The notes below the pieces were generated by a model that saw only the letters and a list, made by a program, of their open reading frames with translations, did not search any database and was not told the DNA's origin. Of a stretch of 64,000 bases of DNA, positions 33,706 through 42,463 are shown one piece after another. The stretch is from Cafeteria roenbergensis. Lineage: Eukaryota > Sar > Bigyra > Bicosoecida > Cafeteriaceae. Position 1 is the first letter of the stretch, and every line of letters starts with the position of its first letter. The DNA lies in contig VLTN01000015.1 in assembly GCA_008330645.1 (NCBI GenBank), forward strand, positions 310,001-374,000, given 5' to 3'. The translations under genes and the position numbers were made by a program.

Positions 33706-35961
33706 ATGCGCGCCTGCGCGCTGGCGGGGGCTGTTGCCGCAGTCGCAACTTTCGCCGCGCAGGCCCTGACGCCGCTGCCGGGCTTTGTCCGCCCGGCATT
33801 GGGCATGAGCGTTATAGTTGTTGTGCCAGCGTGTGGCAGCGCGCGGGGGGCGGACCTTGCCGACACCGAAGCGTCGGCAGCCGAGTGGGTCGCTCGCAGC
33901 GGAGTGGGCGCCTCAGCCGCGACAACTGTGGCAGATGCGCCAGCAAGCCTGAATAGCTCGTGCCTGGCCGACGAGCCGCAGTGCGCTCGCGACCTGTCGG
34001 ACGCCGCTGCGGCTGCCGTGTCTCGCTGGGCGTCGGTCACGGCGCACGAGTTCGTCGGGTACGCGTGCCAGCTGGGCACCCCGGAGTGCCTCGGCGCCAG
34101 AGTTCGCTCCGTCGTGCTCGTCCCAGGACCCGGAGTCGTTGCTGACGTTGTGCGTCGAGACTCGGTGTGGGCGCAAGCGGCAGCGCTCGTCGCCCGTCGC
34201 GCGGGCGCGGCAACTGCGGCAGTTTTTACGACGCAGCCAGCAGCCGGCGACGCCGACGACGACTGCGCGTGCGCGTCGCGGTCCCACGAGACGGAGGTCC
34301 TGCTCTCTGGAGCTGCACCGGCCGGCGAGGCCATGGAAGCGACGGCCTCCGACGTCGAGGCCGCGCATGTGCAGGCGTGGCGGCGCCGCGGCGGAGTGTG
34401 CACACGAGCCGTTTGCCGAGAGCGCCTGCGCGGGGGGCAGCTAGCGCTGAGCAGCTGGCAGCATCCGGGGCACGCCCTGTCTCTCCAGCCCGAGGCTCCC
34501 CGCCTGCGCCCCAGGCTCGTCGGTCCGCTGCAGCTAGCCTCGTCGCGCGACGCACTTTGCGGGCACTTCTGCAGCCGACCCCGGGGGAAGCGCCAGCTCG
34601 GCCCGCCGCCTGCAGGGTGGGTCGTGGTCGTGCTGGGCAACCAGCGTGACGCCGCCGTCCTGCTGGGAACCGCCCGCGCTGTGGCCACAGGCCTCACTGC
34701 CGCTCTCAGACGCCGCTCCCCAGACACCCGATCAGTGCAAGTTATCGTCTGCCACCGGCGTGGGGGAGCCCTGTGCAAGCCCGGCGCGCTGGCGCCGTTT
34801 CAGGTCGTCGTTCTCGGTGCACATGTGCTGGCCGCCACGCACAGCCGGGCGCCGCTGCCCTGGGAGGCGCTGCGGGCCGGCGCCCCCGCATGCGCGTGGC
34901 ACGCGAGCATCCCCCCGACGGCCATTGTGGTCAACACAGAAGTGCTGCCGGTCCCTGGTCAGGCGGCTCCCGGCTCGGCTGCGAGCCCGTGGGCGACGGC
35001 CGAGTTCGTGTGCCTGCTGCGGGCGTTTCGCGTGTGGGACGTCAACCGGGCCAACGCGGCCCGACTGGCCAGGCACTATGCGGTGGACGCGTCCGCCCTG
35101 CAGCTTGGCCCAGACGCCGGCTGGGCCCGGGAGCGGGAGGCCGACGGCCAGGCTGCCGCCCTGGACCCGCACGGTGAAGCCCAGGACCCGCGCGACGAGG
35201 CGGCTGGCTCTCGGCAGGCGGGGGCAGCGGGCGGGTTCGCAACAGAGCCACTCGCTGTGCCCCCGGCCGCGGCGTGGCTCCATGGGTGCGAGATGCCATC
35301 CTCGCCGTCGCGCTGCCGGCTGCCCGGGAGCACGGCCGTCGCGCAGTGCCTGTCGCCGCTCGAGCCGCCGCAGACCCCGGCAGGCGAAGGGTCTTGCTGC
35401 GCCCACGCCTCGGATCTGCTCGTCTGGCGAGACCTTGCCACCAACGACATCGTCGGGGTCAACGCAACTGTTTCGCAACGGCGGGACGACCCTGCGGCGA
35501 AGTTCCATGTTCTGCTCGCTGGAGCGACAACGCCGGTGCGCGAACCAGTCATTGCCGCTCTCCGCGAGGTGCAAGGCTTGCGCGTGCATGTTGCGGAGCA
35601 AGCGCTCGGGCGGGAGCTAGCTTCGCTCGTCGACGGCAGCCTGCTCTCGCTGTCTCTGTCAGCCTACGGACAGCGTGGAGAGTCAAAGCTCCCACGGGTG
35701 CTGCCTTTGCTCGCTAGGGGTGCGGTCGTGGTGTCGGAGTTCGGCGGCGAGCCCGGACGGGACGATGAGTGGCTGGTGCAGGAACGCGCGGTTGCCGCTG
35801 CAGCAAGGGAATGCATTGTGCCGGTGGCCCTTGGCCTGCTGGCGGACCCCGACGAGCGTGTTCGGGTGTCGCGACATGCCGCACGCCTGGCTGCCGGGGA
35901 AGCAAGCCCGTCCACGGCTGACAGCATCGCGCGGCTGCTGCGCGAAGCGCAGGAACAGTGA
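33706..35961 (+). CDS. secretory-pathway glycosyltransferase-like protein
   Basis: Single exon. The ATG at 33706 starts a good signal peptide (MRACALAGAVAAVATFAAQA), so I chose it over the longer open frame, giving 751 residues. The middle is Cys- and Ala-rich with alternating beta/alpha pattern. The C-terminal 150 residues (about 600-751) resemble the nucleotide-sugar-binding half of GT-B glycosyltransferases: FHVLLAGATTPVREPVIAAL, a short helix-strand ending LASLVDGSLLSLSLS, then LPRVLPLLARGAVVVSEF, which corresponds to the R-x(5)-L-x-x-G-x-V-V-x-S-E signature that contacts the sugar donor. No membrane anchor is visible beyond the signal. A Golgi or ER enzyme of glycan assembly is the best guess; donor and acceptor cannot be read from the sequence. 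Codon use matches the neighbours. Confidence 0.55.
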   Translation: MRACALAGAVAAVATFAAQALTPLPGFVRPALGMSVIVVVPACGSARGADLADTEASAAEWVARSGVGASAATTVADAPASLNSSCLADEPQCARDLSDAAAAAVSRWASVTAHEFVGYACQLGTPECLGARVRSVVLVPGPGVVADVVRRDSVWAQAAALVARRAGAATAAVFTTQPAAGDADDDCACASRSHETEVLLSGAAPAGEAMEATASDVEAAHVQAWRRRGGVCTRAVCRERLRGGQLALSSWQHPGHALSLQPEAPRLRPRLVGPLQLASSRDALCGHFCSRPRGKRQLGPPPAGWVVVVLGNQRDAAVLLGTARAVATGLTAALRRRSPDTRSVQVIVCHRRGGALCKPGALAPFQVVVLGAHVLAATHSRAPLPWEALRAGAPACAWHASIPPTAIVVNTEVLPVPGQAAPGSAASPWATAEFVCLLRAFRVWDVNRANAARLARHYAVDASALQLGPDAGWAREREADGQAAALDPHGEAQDPRDEAAGSRQAGAAGGFATEPLAVPPAAAWLHGCEMPSSPSRCRLPGSTAVAQCLSPLEPPQTPAGEGSCCAHASDLLVWRDLATNDIVGVNATVSQRRDDPAAKFHVLLAGATTPVREPVIAALREVQGLRVHVAEQALGRELASLVDGSLLSLSLSAYGQRGESKLPRVLPLLARGAVVVSEFGGEPGRDDEWLVQERAVAAAARECIVPVALGLLADPDERVRVSRHAARLAAGEASPSTADSIARLLREAQEQ

Positions 35962-36199
35962 CGGGGCTCGAGCCCCGTCAAAGTGCCGCGAGGCGGCGAC
36001 GATGCGTGGCGCCACGCGGCCTGCTGGGCCGGGCGCTTTGGCGGGCCTTGTGTGTCTCGCGGCCCGTGTGCTGCTCGCTCTGTGCTGGCTGGCTCGGCGC
36101 CCCGCAAACTCCCGCTGAGACGAAGCAAAGACTCGGGTGCAGAGCAGTGTCTGCGGGCAGCTCGACGTGCGGGCCAAAGCACTGTTGACGACCGCAGCC

Positions 36200-38103
36200 A
36201 TGGCGGCTGCGGCGGTGGGGTCTTCCGACTGCGCAGGCAAGTCCCTGGCAAGCGTGTCGTGGACCGGCCCAATGAAGGAGTATGACGAGCAGGTGCTCCG
36301 GAGCGCCAAGGTGAGGCCGATGACAATGCGACGTTCCCGCCAGTGGCCGCAGGCCGCATCCTCGCCCCACAACCCGCGCGCGGGCCATATGTCTCCGTAT
36401 GTTTCTGGCCGCTATTCCCGCAGGAGAGAGCGCGTGCCGGTGAGTTGGCCGGCCGCTCGGGGCTGCCCTGACCAGCATTTGACGGTCGCTTGACGCTCGC
36501 TGCGGGGCGCCGCAGCGCGCCCCCTGCTCTCCAACTGTGCGCAGGTCGCGTTTGTGAGGACCTTTGACAATTTCCCTTTGCTGCGTGCCTCAATTTTGCG
36601 GGCATGTGCAGACCTGGACCTCGACGAGTGGGAAAAGCAGGGCTGGGCCTCAAAGCCGATTGCGGTGGCCGAAGGTGCCACGTATGGCCACATTGAGCGG
36701 GTACACACCGACGATCTCTCTGTGGAGGCCTTCCGTGAGCGCTTTGAGCGCGCCAACCTTCCAGTCCTCATCGGCGGCGTGGTCGACAAGTGGCCGGCGG
36801 CAGTGAACTGGGAGCCGGAGCGCCTGAGCAAGCGGCTGCGGCACCGCATGTTCAAGTGCGGCGAAGTGAGTTGCGATCGGCGCAGAGTGCGGCAAGGGGG
36901 CGGTCAGATCGGGGCGGCGGGGGCAAGGGGCGGCAAGAATGTGGCGCGTGGGTCGAGCCGTGTGTACTGCATTCTGCAAGGTTCCCGCGCGCTCACGGGT
37001 GGTCCGCCCGTGCTTTGATTGCTCCCGTGGTGCTGCCGCAGGACGACGACGGGCATGCCGTGAAGATCAAGCTAAAGTACTTCAACCGCTATATGGCAAC
37101 GACGAGGGACGACTCCCCGCTCTACATCTTCGACTCGGCATTCACAAAGGACGACCGCTGCAAGAAGCTCATGGACGACTTTGAGGTGCCGCCGCAGTTC
37201 CCTGAGGACCTGTTCCAGCTCTCCGGGGACTCACGCCGCCCGCCGTACCGCTGGTTCCTGATGGGACCCCGCAGGTCCGGGACATGCCTTCACATCGACC
37301 CGCTGGCGACGAGCGCGTGGAACGCCCTCGTGAGGGGGCGCAAGCGCTGGGTGCTCTTCCCGCCCGACGCGGATGTGCCGCTTGTGCGCGGCAAGGTGGA
37401 CGGCATTGTCCGCAGCGGCGAGGACGACGAGGCGGTCGACTACTTTGCCCTGCACCTCCCCCGCATCCTGGAGAAGGGAGGGGGCGCAGAGGCCATGGGG
37501 TGCATCCAGTTCGTGCAGCACCCGGGCGAGACGCTCTTCGTCCCGTCTGGCTGGTGGCACGCGGTGCTCAACCTGGACGACACCGTGGCCATCACACAGA
37601 ATTTCGCGTCGACGGTCAACTTTCCCCGCGTCTGGCTGGAGACGCGCGGAGGGCGCCCCAAGATGGCCAGGAAGCTTTTGCGCGAGCTGTCCAAGTGCCG
37701 CCCGGACCTCGCCGCTCAGGCGCGCGCCCTGAACGAGCGCGACGGCTTCAGCATGGTCGAGACCCCTGCGCAGAGGGCTGTGAAGCTGGAACGCAGGCGA
37801 AAGCGCGAGGAGCGAAGGAATCAGCGCAAGGCCAGGCGCGCTGCCCGGGCCGCGAGTGGAGACGGCAGCGACTCGGATGCGTCCACCACCTCGACGTCCA
37901 GCTCCAGTTCGTCCTCCACATCGCTCACGGACAGCGACTCGGACGAGCTGAGTACCGCTGCGGCGGGCGCTCCCGTGCCTGCGTCATCGTCTTCGGCAGC
38001 AGCGGCGGCGGCAATGGGCAGCAGCAGCAGCAGCAGCAGCAGCGGCGGCGGCGGCGGCGGCGGCGGCGCTGCCCGCTGGTCCGCGGGGCTGAGCTCGCAG
38101 TGA
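36200..38103 (+). CDS. JMJD6: JMJD6-type JmjC hydroxylase
   Basis: Three exons, 36200-36310, 36545-36865 and 37042-38103, all in phase 0, encode 497 residues. JMJD6 is an Fe(II)- and 2-oxoglutarate-dependent lysyl-5-hydroxylase, also reported as an arginine demethylase, acting in the nucleus on splicing and chromatin proteins. The iron triad is intact: His228-x-Asp230 in CLHIDPLATSAWNALVRG and His317 in PSGWWHAVLNLDDTVAITQNF. Family blocks such as RWFLMGPRRSGT, GRKRWVLFPP, HPGETLFVP and NFPRVWLETRGGRPKMARK follow JMJD6 closely. After a basic stretch (RRRKREERRNQRKARRAAR) that could serve nuclear import, the tail is unusually long: Ser/Asp runs, then poly-Ala, poly-Ser and poly-Gly encoded by triplet repeats. 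JMJD6 has a poly-serine region too, so this is family-like but expanded. Confidence 0.92.
37945..38075 (+). repeat. triplet repeats encoding poly-Ser and poly-Gly
   Basis: Inside the JMJD6 tail, an AGC-type run at about 38020-38043 is followed by a GGC run to about 38067. They encode eight or more serines and then a glycine block. Length variation between strains would be expected. Confidence 0.75.
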
Positions 38104-38399
38104 GTGAGCAACGCACTGCAACAGGGTGTGTCCGTGTGTGGAGGGCTCGTGGTCCGCTGTGCGTGAATGTGCTTGCGGCAAGACGCAACCGCGCTCCGAC
38201 ACAGTTGAAGCGTGTGGAGCAGAGCGCAGCGGCAGCCAGCCAGCCAGCCAGACAAGCAGCCGGGCAGGCCAAGCAATGTTGGTGGGTGAACGGCACGCAT
38301 GGAGGTGGCGAGGGATGATGATCAAACTCATCACGGACCGAGAGGGGAGCCGCGGCACGGTGCCGGCAGGACGCCCCCTGTGCGCCTTCTCCCTCCAGC
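38104..38399. other. convergent spacer with CAGC repeat
   Basis: These 296 bases separate the JMJD6 and carrier stop codons. A short CAGC tetranucleotide run sits at about 38234-38250. Nothing else is recognised. Confidence 0.5.
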
Positions 38400-39722
38400 C
38401 TAGCGACGGTAGATGAGGTCGTACACGTTGGACGTGACCGTCTTCATGAGCATGGTGGTCATGGCAACGTGAGCCACGCGCGCCATGAGGCCGCGGGTGG
38501 ACATCTGCAGCATTGCGGGGATGCCCTTGGACAACTGCTCCTTGTAGATGCTGACGAAGCTGACCTTCTGGCCTGCCTTGGTGGCGTCCTGGATGATGGA
38601 CACGGTCACGTCCACGGGGATGGTCGCGAGGGCCGAGAGGCAGCCGCCGGCCAGCGAGCACATGAGCTTGGTGGAGTTGGACAGCTTCTTCTTGGTGTCG
38701 CGGCCCTTGACCAGGTCCTGCACGAGCTCCACGAATGCGAAGCGGGTGGTCCAGTCGAGGAAGCGCTTCGACGCAAAGACGCCCATGCCCTTGAACAAGC
38801 CGCCCACGCCCTCCGCCTGGATGACGCGCATGCCGATGGCGGTGGAGGCCTTGGTGGACTGCCAGGCAGAGGCGCTCTTGCGGAAGGACGAGTCCGTCAT
38901 CACGCGCGTCTTGAGGAGGAGAAGCGGAGACATGACCACGCCCTGCACGAAGCCTCCAATGCCGCCAGTCAGCACCATCGTGGCCTGGGAACCGAGGACC
39001 GTGTTGTCGTGCAGCAGGGCCATGGCTTGGGCCTGCCCAAACGAGAAAACGGCGCCCTTCACGAGGCACTGGAGCAGACCCCAGGGCATGAAGCCGTCGA
39101 GCGTGCCCATGAGGCCCTTCTCCGCAGTGATGCGACGGGCGATGGTCGCGTACGAGTCGGTCGAGGTCTGCTTGGCGATTTTGAGAAACTCGAGGAAATG
39201 CCCGCCGGCAAAGGCCTCGAAGAACACGGTCACACCGCCGCCAATCAGGAACTTGGCGACGGGGGACTCGACCTCCTTGCCGCTGTCGTGGCTGGCGGCG
39301 ATGACCACGGGGCTGGTCGCGCGCCGCGGCTCGAAGGTGCGCGCCTGCACGACCTCGAACCGAGGGGTGCTGAACATGGCCATCCTGGATCCGGCAGTGG
39401 AGTTGGCTCCCGCGAAGCCAGCGATGGTGCGGGAAACGGGGGCCATGGCCGCCTCCCAGCCAGCCGCGCGACGCGAGTCGCCGAGCATCATTTCTGCCTG
39501 CAAGATGCGAGAAGCTCCCAAACACAAGCCAGGGGCAACAACGGGTCGTGGGGCAGGCGGGCCGGCGCCACCAGCGCGCACCGGGCGCGGCAATCACCTG
39601 TCCGCCCCGCCTCAAAGCGCGAATACCCCGCTCACCGTGCGAAAACGCGGAAGCGCCAGGCGGGGAGTGGGGCAGGCGGGGCGCCAAACGACGCGCCGCG
39701 CCAAGCCTTCGAGGGTCACCAT
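38400..39722 (-). CDS. divergent mitochondrial carrier family protein
   Basis: The main minus-strand exon is 39497-38400. A candidate first exon at 39722-39636 (MVTLEGLARRVVWRPACP..., ending in GTGAGC) joins it in phase 0 for 394 residues; otherwise translation would start at ATG 39491. The first exon looks like a mitochondrial targeting peptide. The body has the three-fold layout of SLC25 carriers: about 100-residue repeats with glycine-rich odd helices (KFLIGGGVTVFFEAFAGG; LTGGIGGFVQGVVMSP; MCSLAGGCLSALATIPVDV) and the repeat-end pattern GLFKGMGVFASKRFLDW. The signature P-x-[DE]-x-x-[KR] is degenerate in every repeat: HFLEFLK in the first, PLLLLK in the second, PVDVTV in the third. Such decay is known in carrier relatives with altered transport roles. 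The substrate is unknown. Confidence 0.75.
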
Positions 39723-39854
39723 TTTCGGCTCTGCCAGGCTTCACCGGCGGATGTTTGCCGCCGCAAAGCATGGCCGGTGCTGAGGCTGCCGCATCGCCGC
39801 TCGGCCGCACGCGCCCCACGGCCAGCACAGCCGGGCCGACCAGCCGCCCAGGTG

Positions 39855-42398
39855 ATGATTGGGTCACCGGGGGCCGGGCACAGCTCCGCGGGCGCGGCGC
39901 GCCCGCCCAAGCGCCCTCGCTCAGACGACGAGCTTGCCCAGGCTCCCGCTCAGCGCCCTTGCGCTGCGCCAGGACGGGATGGAGGCCCTGCGCCGGCCGG
40001 CGCGGCTGCGCAGCATGTCCGCGGCCCGCTGCCGGGCGTCCCGCGTGGCGGGGCGTCGTCAGGCGCCAAGCATGCGGACTGCATCTACTCGACGCCGGGG
40101 CAGGTCTTTCTGTCTGCCTCCGAGGTCGCGCGCATGGGGACCCGCGGCGTGAAGAGCTTCAGCGGGGATCTCGTCAACCGCATCAAGGCGGGACAGGTCC
40201 CGTTTCCGCTCAAGCGCAACTGCATGACCCTTGAGGACGACGTGTGGCCCATCATGCGCGACTTTGCGACATTTCAGCCTGCAACGAGCCACGGCGAGTT
40301 CGAGGTGTGGGGCTACCACGAGGAGCACCGAGCCCTGCCCTTTCTGTTCGGTGAAAGGGAGTCGACGCCGGAGGCACCGGCAGTTGCGGCGGCAGCGTCA
40401 GAGCAGGCAGCAGCACCCGTGCCAGGCCCCGAGCCCGCAGCAGCCACCGCTGGCTCGCAGCCCGACCTGCTTCCTGGACAAGTGCATCCGCACACGCGCC
40501 AGCTGGCTCGGTTTGCAGGCGGCTTCATCGTGCTTCCGTCGGACAAGGCAGCTCACCAGCGGTTTGCGGCGGTGACCGACTTCTTCACGGAGGACGTGCG
40601 CATGCGCGCGCGCAGGGCTAACGAGGCCGACTGCCCCGCCGAGCTGTGGCGCACCCCGTCTGTAGCGGGCCGCGCGGTGGCTCGAGCCTTGCGCAAGTAC
40701 GGGGAGATCTCCCAGTTTTCGCTCCGGCACGCTCTCTTCGCACAGGTGGCGGGCTGCAACGTGTTCAAGCCCGAGGCAGCAAAGGCCGTGTACCAGCTTT
40801 TCGGGGCCACCGCGGTCTTGGACATGAGCGCCGGATGGGGGGATCGCCTCCTTGGGGCACTGGGTACGGCTTCCGTTACGCGCTACCTCGGCTTCGACCC
40901 GAACACGTCCCTGCGAGACGGCCACTCTGGCATGGTCAGCGAGTTTGCCCGCGCCACTGGCAGAGACACTGCCGGCTTCGAGGTTCGCTACGAGCCGTTC
41001 GAAGAGGCCGACCTCGGCCAGGAAACGTTCGACGTGGCCTTCTCGAGCCCGCCATTCTTCGACCTGGAGCTGTACCGCTCTGCCTCGGCCGAGGACCGGC
41101 AGTCCTCCACAGACTACCCCGAGTTCGCTGCTTGGCGGGAGCGCTTTCTCTTCGCCGCGATGCGCAAGCAGTGGGACGCGCTGCGTCCCGGGGGGCACTG
41201 CTGCATCTTCATCAACGACATCCTGAAGCACCTCATCTGCCGCGACTTGCTGGAGTTCGCGGCGCGCTCGCTGCCTGGGTGCGTCTTCGAGGGTGTGGTG
41301 GGCCTCTGCGCCGAGGCAGCTCCGCGAGTCCGTCCGATCTGGGTCTGGCGCAAGGCCGCGCCAATCGCCGACGGCGTGCCTGACGATGCCACTCCCCACG
41401 AAGCGCCCTGCGGACCTGGCAGGGGCGCCAAGGCGTACGCTCTGGTCAAGGCAGCTCCCAGGCAGCAGCGCATCAACCCGTGGGCCGGCGACGCGGCTCC
41501 CCAGCGCGCCCTCGAAGCCGTCGCTCGCTCGAGCAACCCAGTTATGGTGCTTGCCGACGCCACGGCGAAGAGCCCCGACGCCGAAAAGCCGGATGTGACG
41601 GTCACCGTGATCCACGACGACGAGCTTCCCGGCGGCACGAAGCAGCGCGCCCTCACAGCCTTCATGCGGTTCACTGTGGACGCGGCGAGGAAAAGCGGCA
41701 CCCCCGACTCGGTGAAGCACGAGTTCGTGTACGCCGGGCCGATCCAAGGCTTCGCCCAAATTGCGCTCGGCGTGTGCGCCCATGCCACGGGCACGGTGGG
41801 CACGTCCTTCGTGGACAGGGCCCCCGCGCGGTCCCCGCTCACGGACTTCTCCGAGGCAGTTGGCACAACGGTTCGCGAGGTCGGGACCGAGGACGACCAC
41901 GCCAAGCTGTGGCAAGTGGAAGCCACGGCCGAGAGCTACGCCAAGCGGCGCAACCTGCTGGCGCCCGGCACCTGTCACGTCGTGCCGTTTGGGTTGGACC
42001 ACCCCGATTTCAACCGCCTGCTCCGAGAGGCCATCTTGAGTGCGATGCCGCCATCCTTGCGCGAGAAGCCGCCTCGCCGCCTCTGGCTCGTGGCCGGGTC
42101 TGGGACTATCTTGAAGACCTTGGCGACAATTTGGCCAGAGACGTACTTCTTGGTGGTGCAGGTGGGCAAGGAAATCCCGCGCTTGACGATGAAGCGAGTG
42201 CCCCACTTCTGGGCGTTCAAGGCGCCCATGCCCTTCGAGAGCCCCGCAGACCCCCAGGAAATGCCGCCGTACCCGTCCGTGACCAACTATGACGCGAAGC
42301 TCTGGGGCTTCGTGCGCCGCTACGCCGAGCCCGGCGACTTTGTTTGGAACGTGGGCCGCGACCCGCCGGCGCCGGCAAGCGCGCAGCCGCAGGAGTGA
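39855..42398 (+). CDS. methyltransferase-PLP enzyme fusion, candidate base-modification enzyme
   Basis: A single exon gives 847 residues. The start MIGSPGAGHSSAG is followed by PPKRPRSDDE, a monopartite nuclear-localisation-like motif. Residues about 80-250 include KSFSGDLVNRIKAG and DDVWPIMRDFATF. A Rossmann methyltransferase follows: FKPEAAKAVYQLFG, motif I AVLDMSAGWGDRLLGALG (Asp323), RYLGFDPN, then motif-IV-like SSPPFFDLELY (Ser397 to Pro400), as in amino-methyltransferases of DNA bases, and LRPGGHCCIFINDILK. The last 270 residues look like a fold-type-II PLP enzyme of the ACC-deaminase/D-cysteine-desulfhydrase kind: VTVIHDDELPGGTKQRAL with candidate Schiff-base Lys596, EFVYAGPIQGFAQIALGVC, and LWLVAGSGTILKTLATIWP. 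Family knowledge suggests nucleic-acid modification; the substrate and the joint reaction are inference. It is divergent from the carrier gene across 132 bp. Codon use matches the host. Confidence 0.7.
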   Translation: MIGSPGAGHSSAGAARPPKRPRSDDELAQAPAQRPCAAPGRDGGPAPAGAAAQHVRGPLPGVPRGGASSGAKHADCIYSTPGQVFLSASEVARMGTRGVKSFSGDLVNRIKAGQVPFPLKRNCMTLEDDVWPIMRDFATFQPATSHGEFEVWGYHEEHRALPFLFGERESTPEAPAVAAAASEQAAAPVPGPEPAAATAGSQPDLLPGQVHPHTRQLARFAGGFIVLPSDKAAHQRFAAVTDFFTEDVRMRARRANEADCPAELWRTPSVAGRAVARALRKYGEISQFSLRHALFAQVAGCNVFKPEAAKAVYQLFGATAVLDMSAGWGDRLLGALGTASVTRYLGFDPNTSLRDGHSGMVSEFARATGRDTAGFEVRYEPFEEADLGQETFDVAFSSPPFFDLELYRSASAEDRQSSTDYPEFAAWRERFLFAAMRKQWDALRPGGHCCIFINDILKHLICRDLLEFAARSLPGCVFEGVVGLCAEAAPRVRPIWVWRKAAPIADGVPDDATPHEAPCGPGRGAKAYALVKAAPRQQRINPWAGDAAPQRALEAVARSSNPVMVLADATAKSPDAEKPDVTVTVIHDDELPGGTKQRALTAFMRFTVDAARKSGTPDSVKHEFVYAGPIQGFAQIALGVCAHATGTVGTSFVDRAPARSPLTDFSEAVGTTVREVGTEDDHAKLWQVEATAESYAKRRNLLAPGTCHVVPFGLDHPDFNRLLREAILSAMPPSLREKPPRRLWLVAGSGTILKTLATIWPETYFLVVQVGKEIPRLTMKRVPHFWAFKAPMPFESPADPQEMPPYPSVTNYDAKLWGFVRRYAEPGDFVWNVGRDPPAPASAQPQE

Positions 42399-42463
42399 AA
42401 GCCCCCGCCCTGCACTCCTCCCCGCGGGCTTGCGAACAGGACCGCGCTGCTGCGCCTGGCCGG

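Noticed and set aside
38469-39854. N-terminal extension of the methyltransferase-PLP frame
   Set aside because: This part overlaps the carrier gene on the opposite strand and is His/Gly/Glu-rich shadow sequence. The ATG at 39855 is followed by a nuclear-localisation-like motif and proper coding bias.
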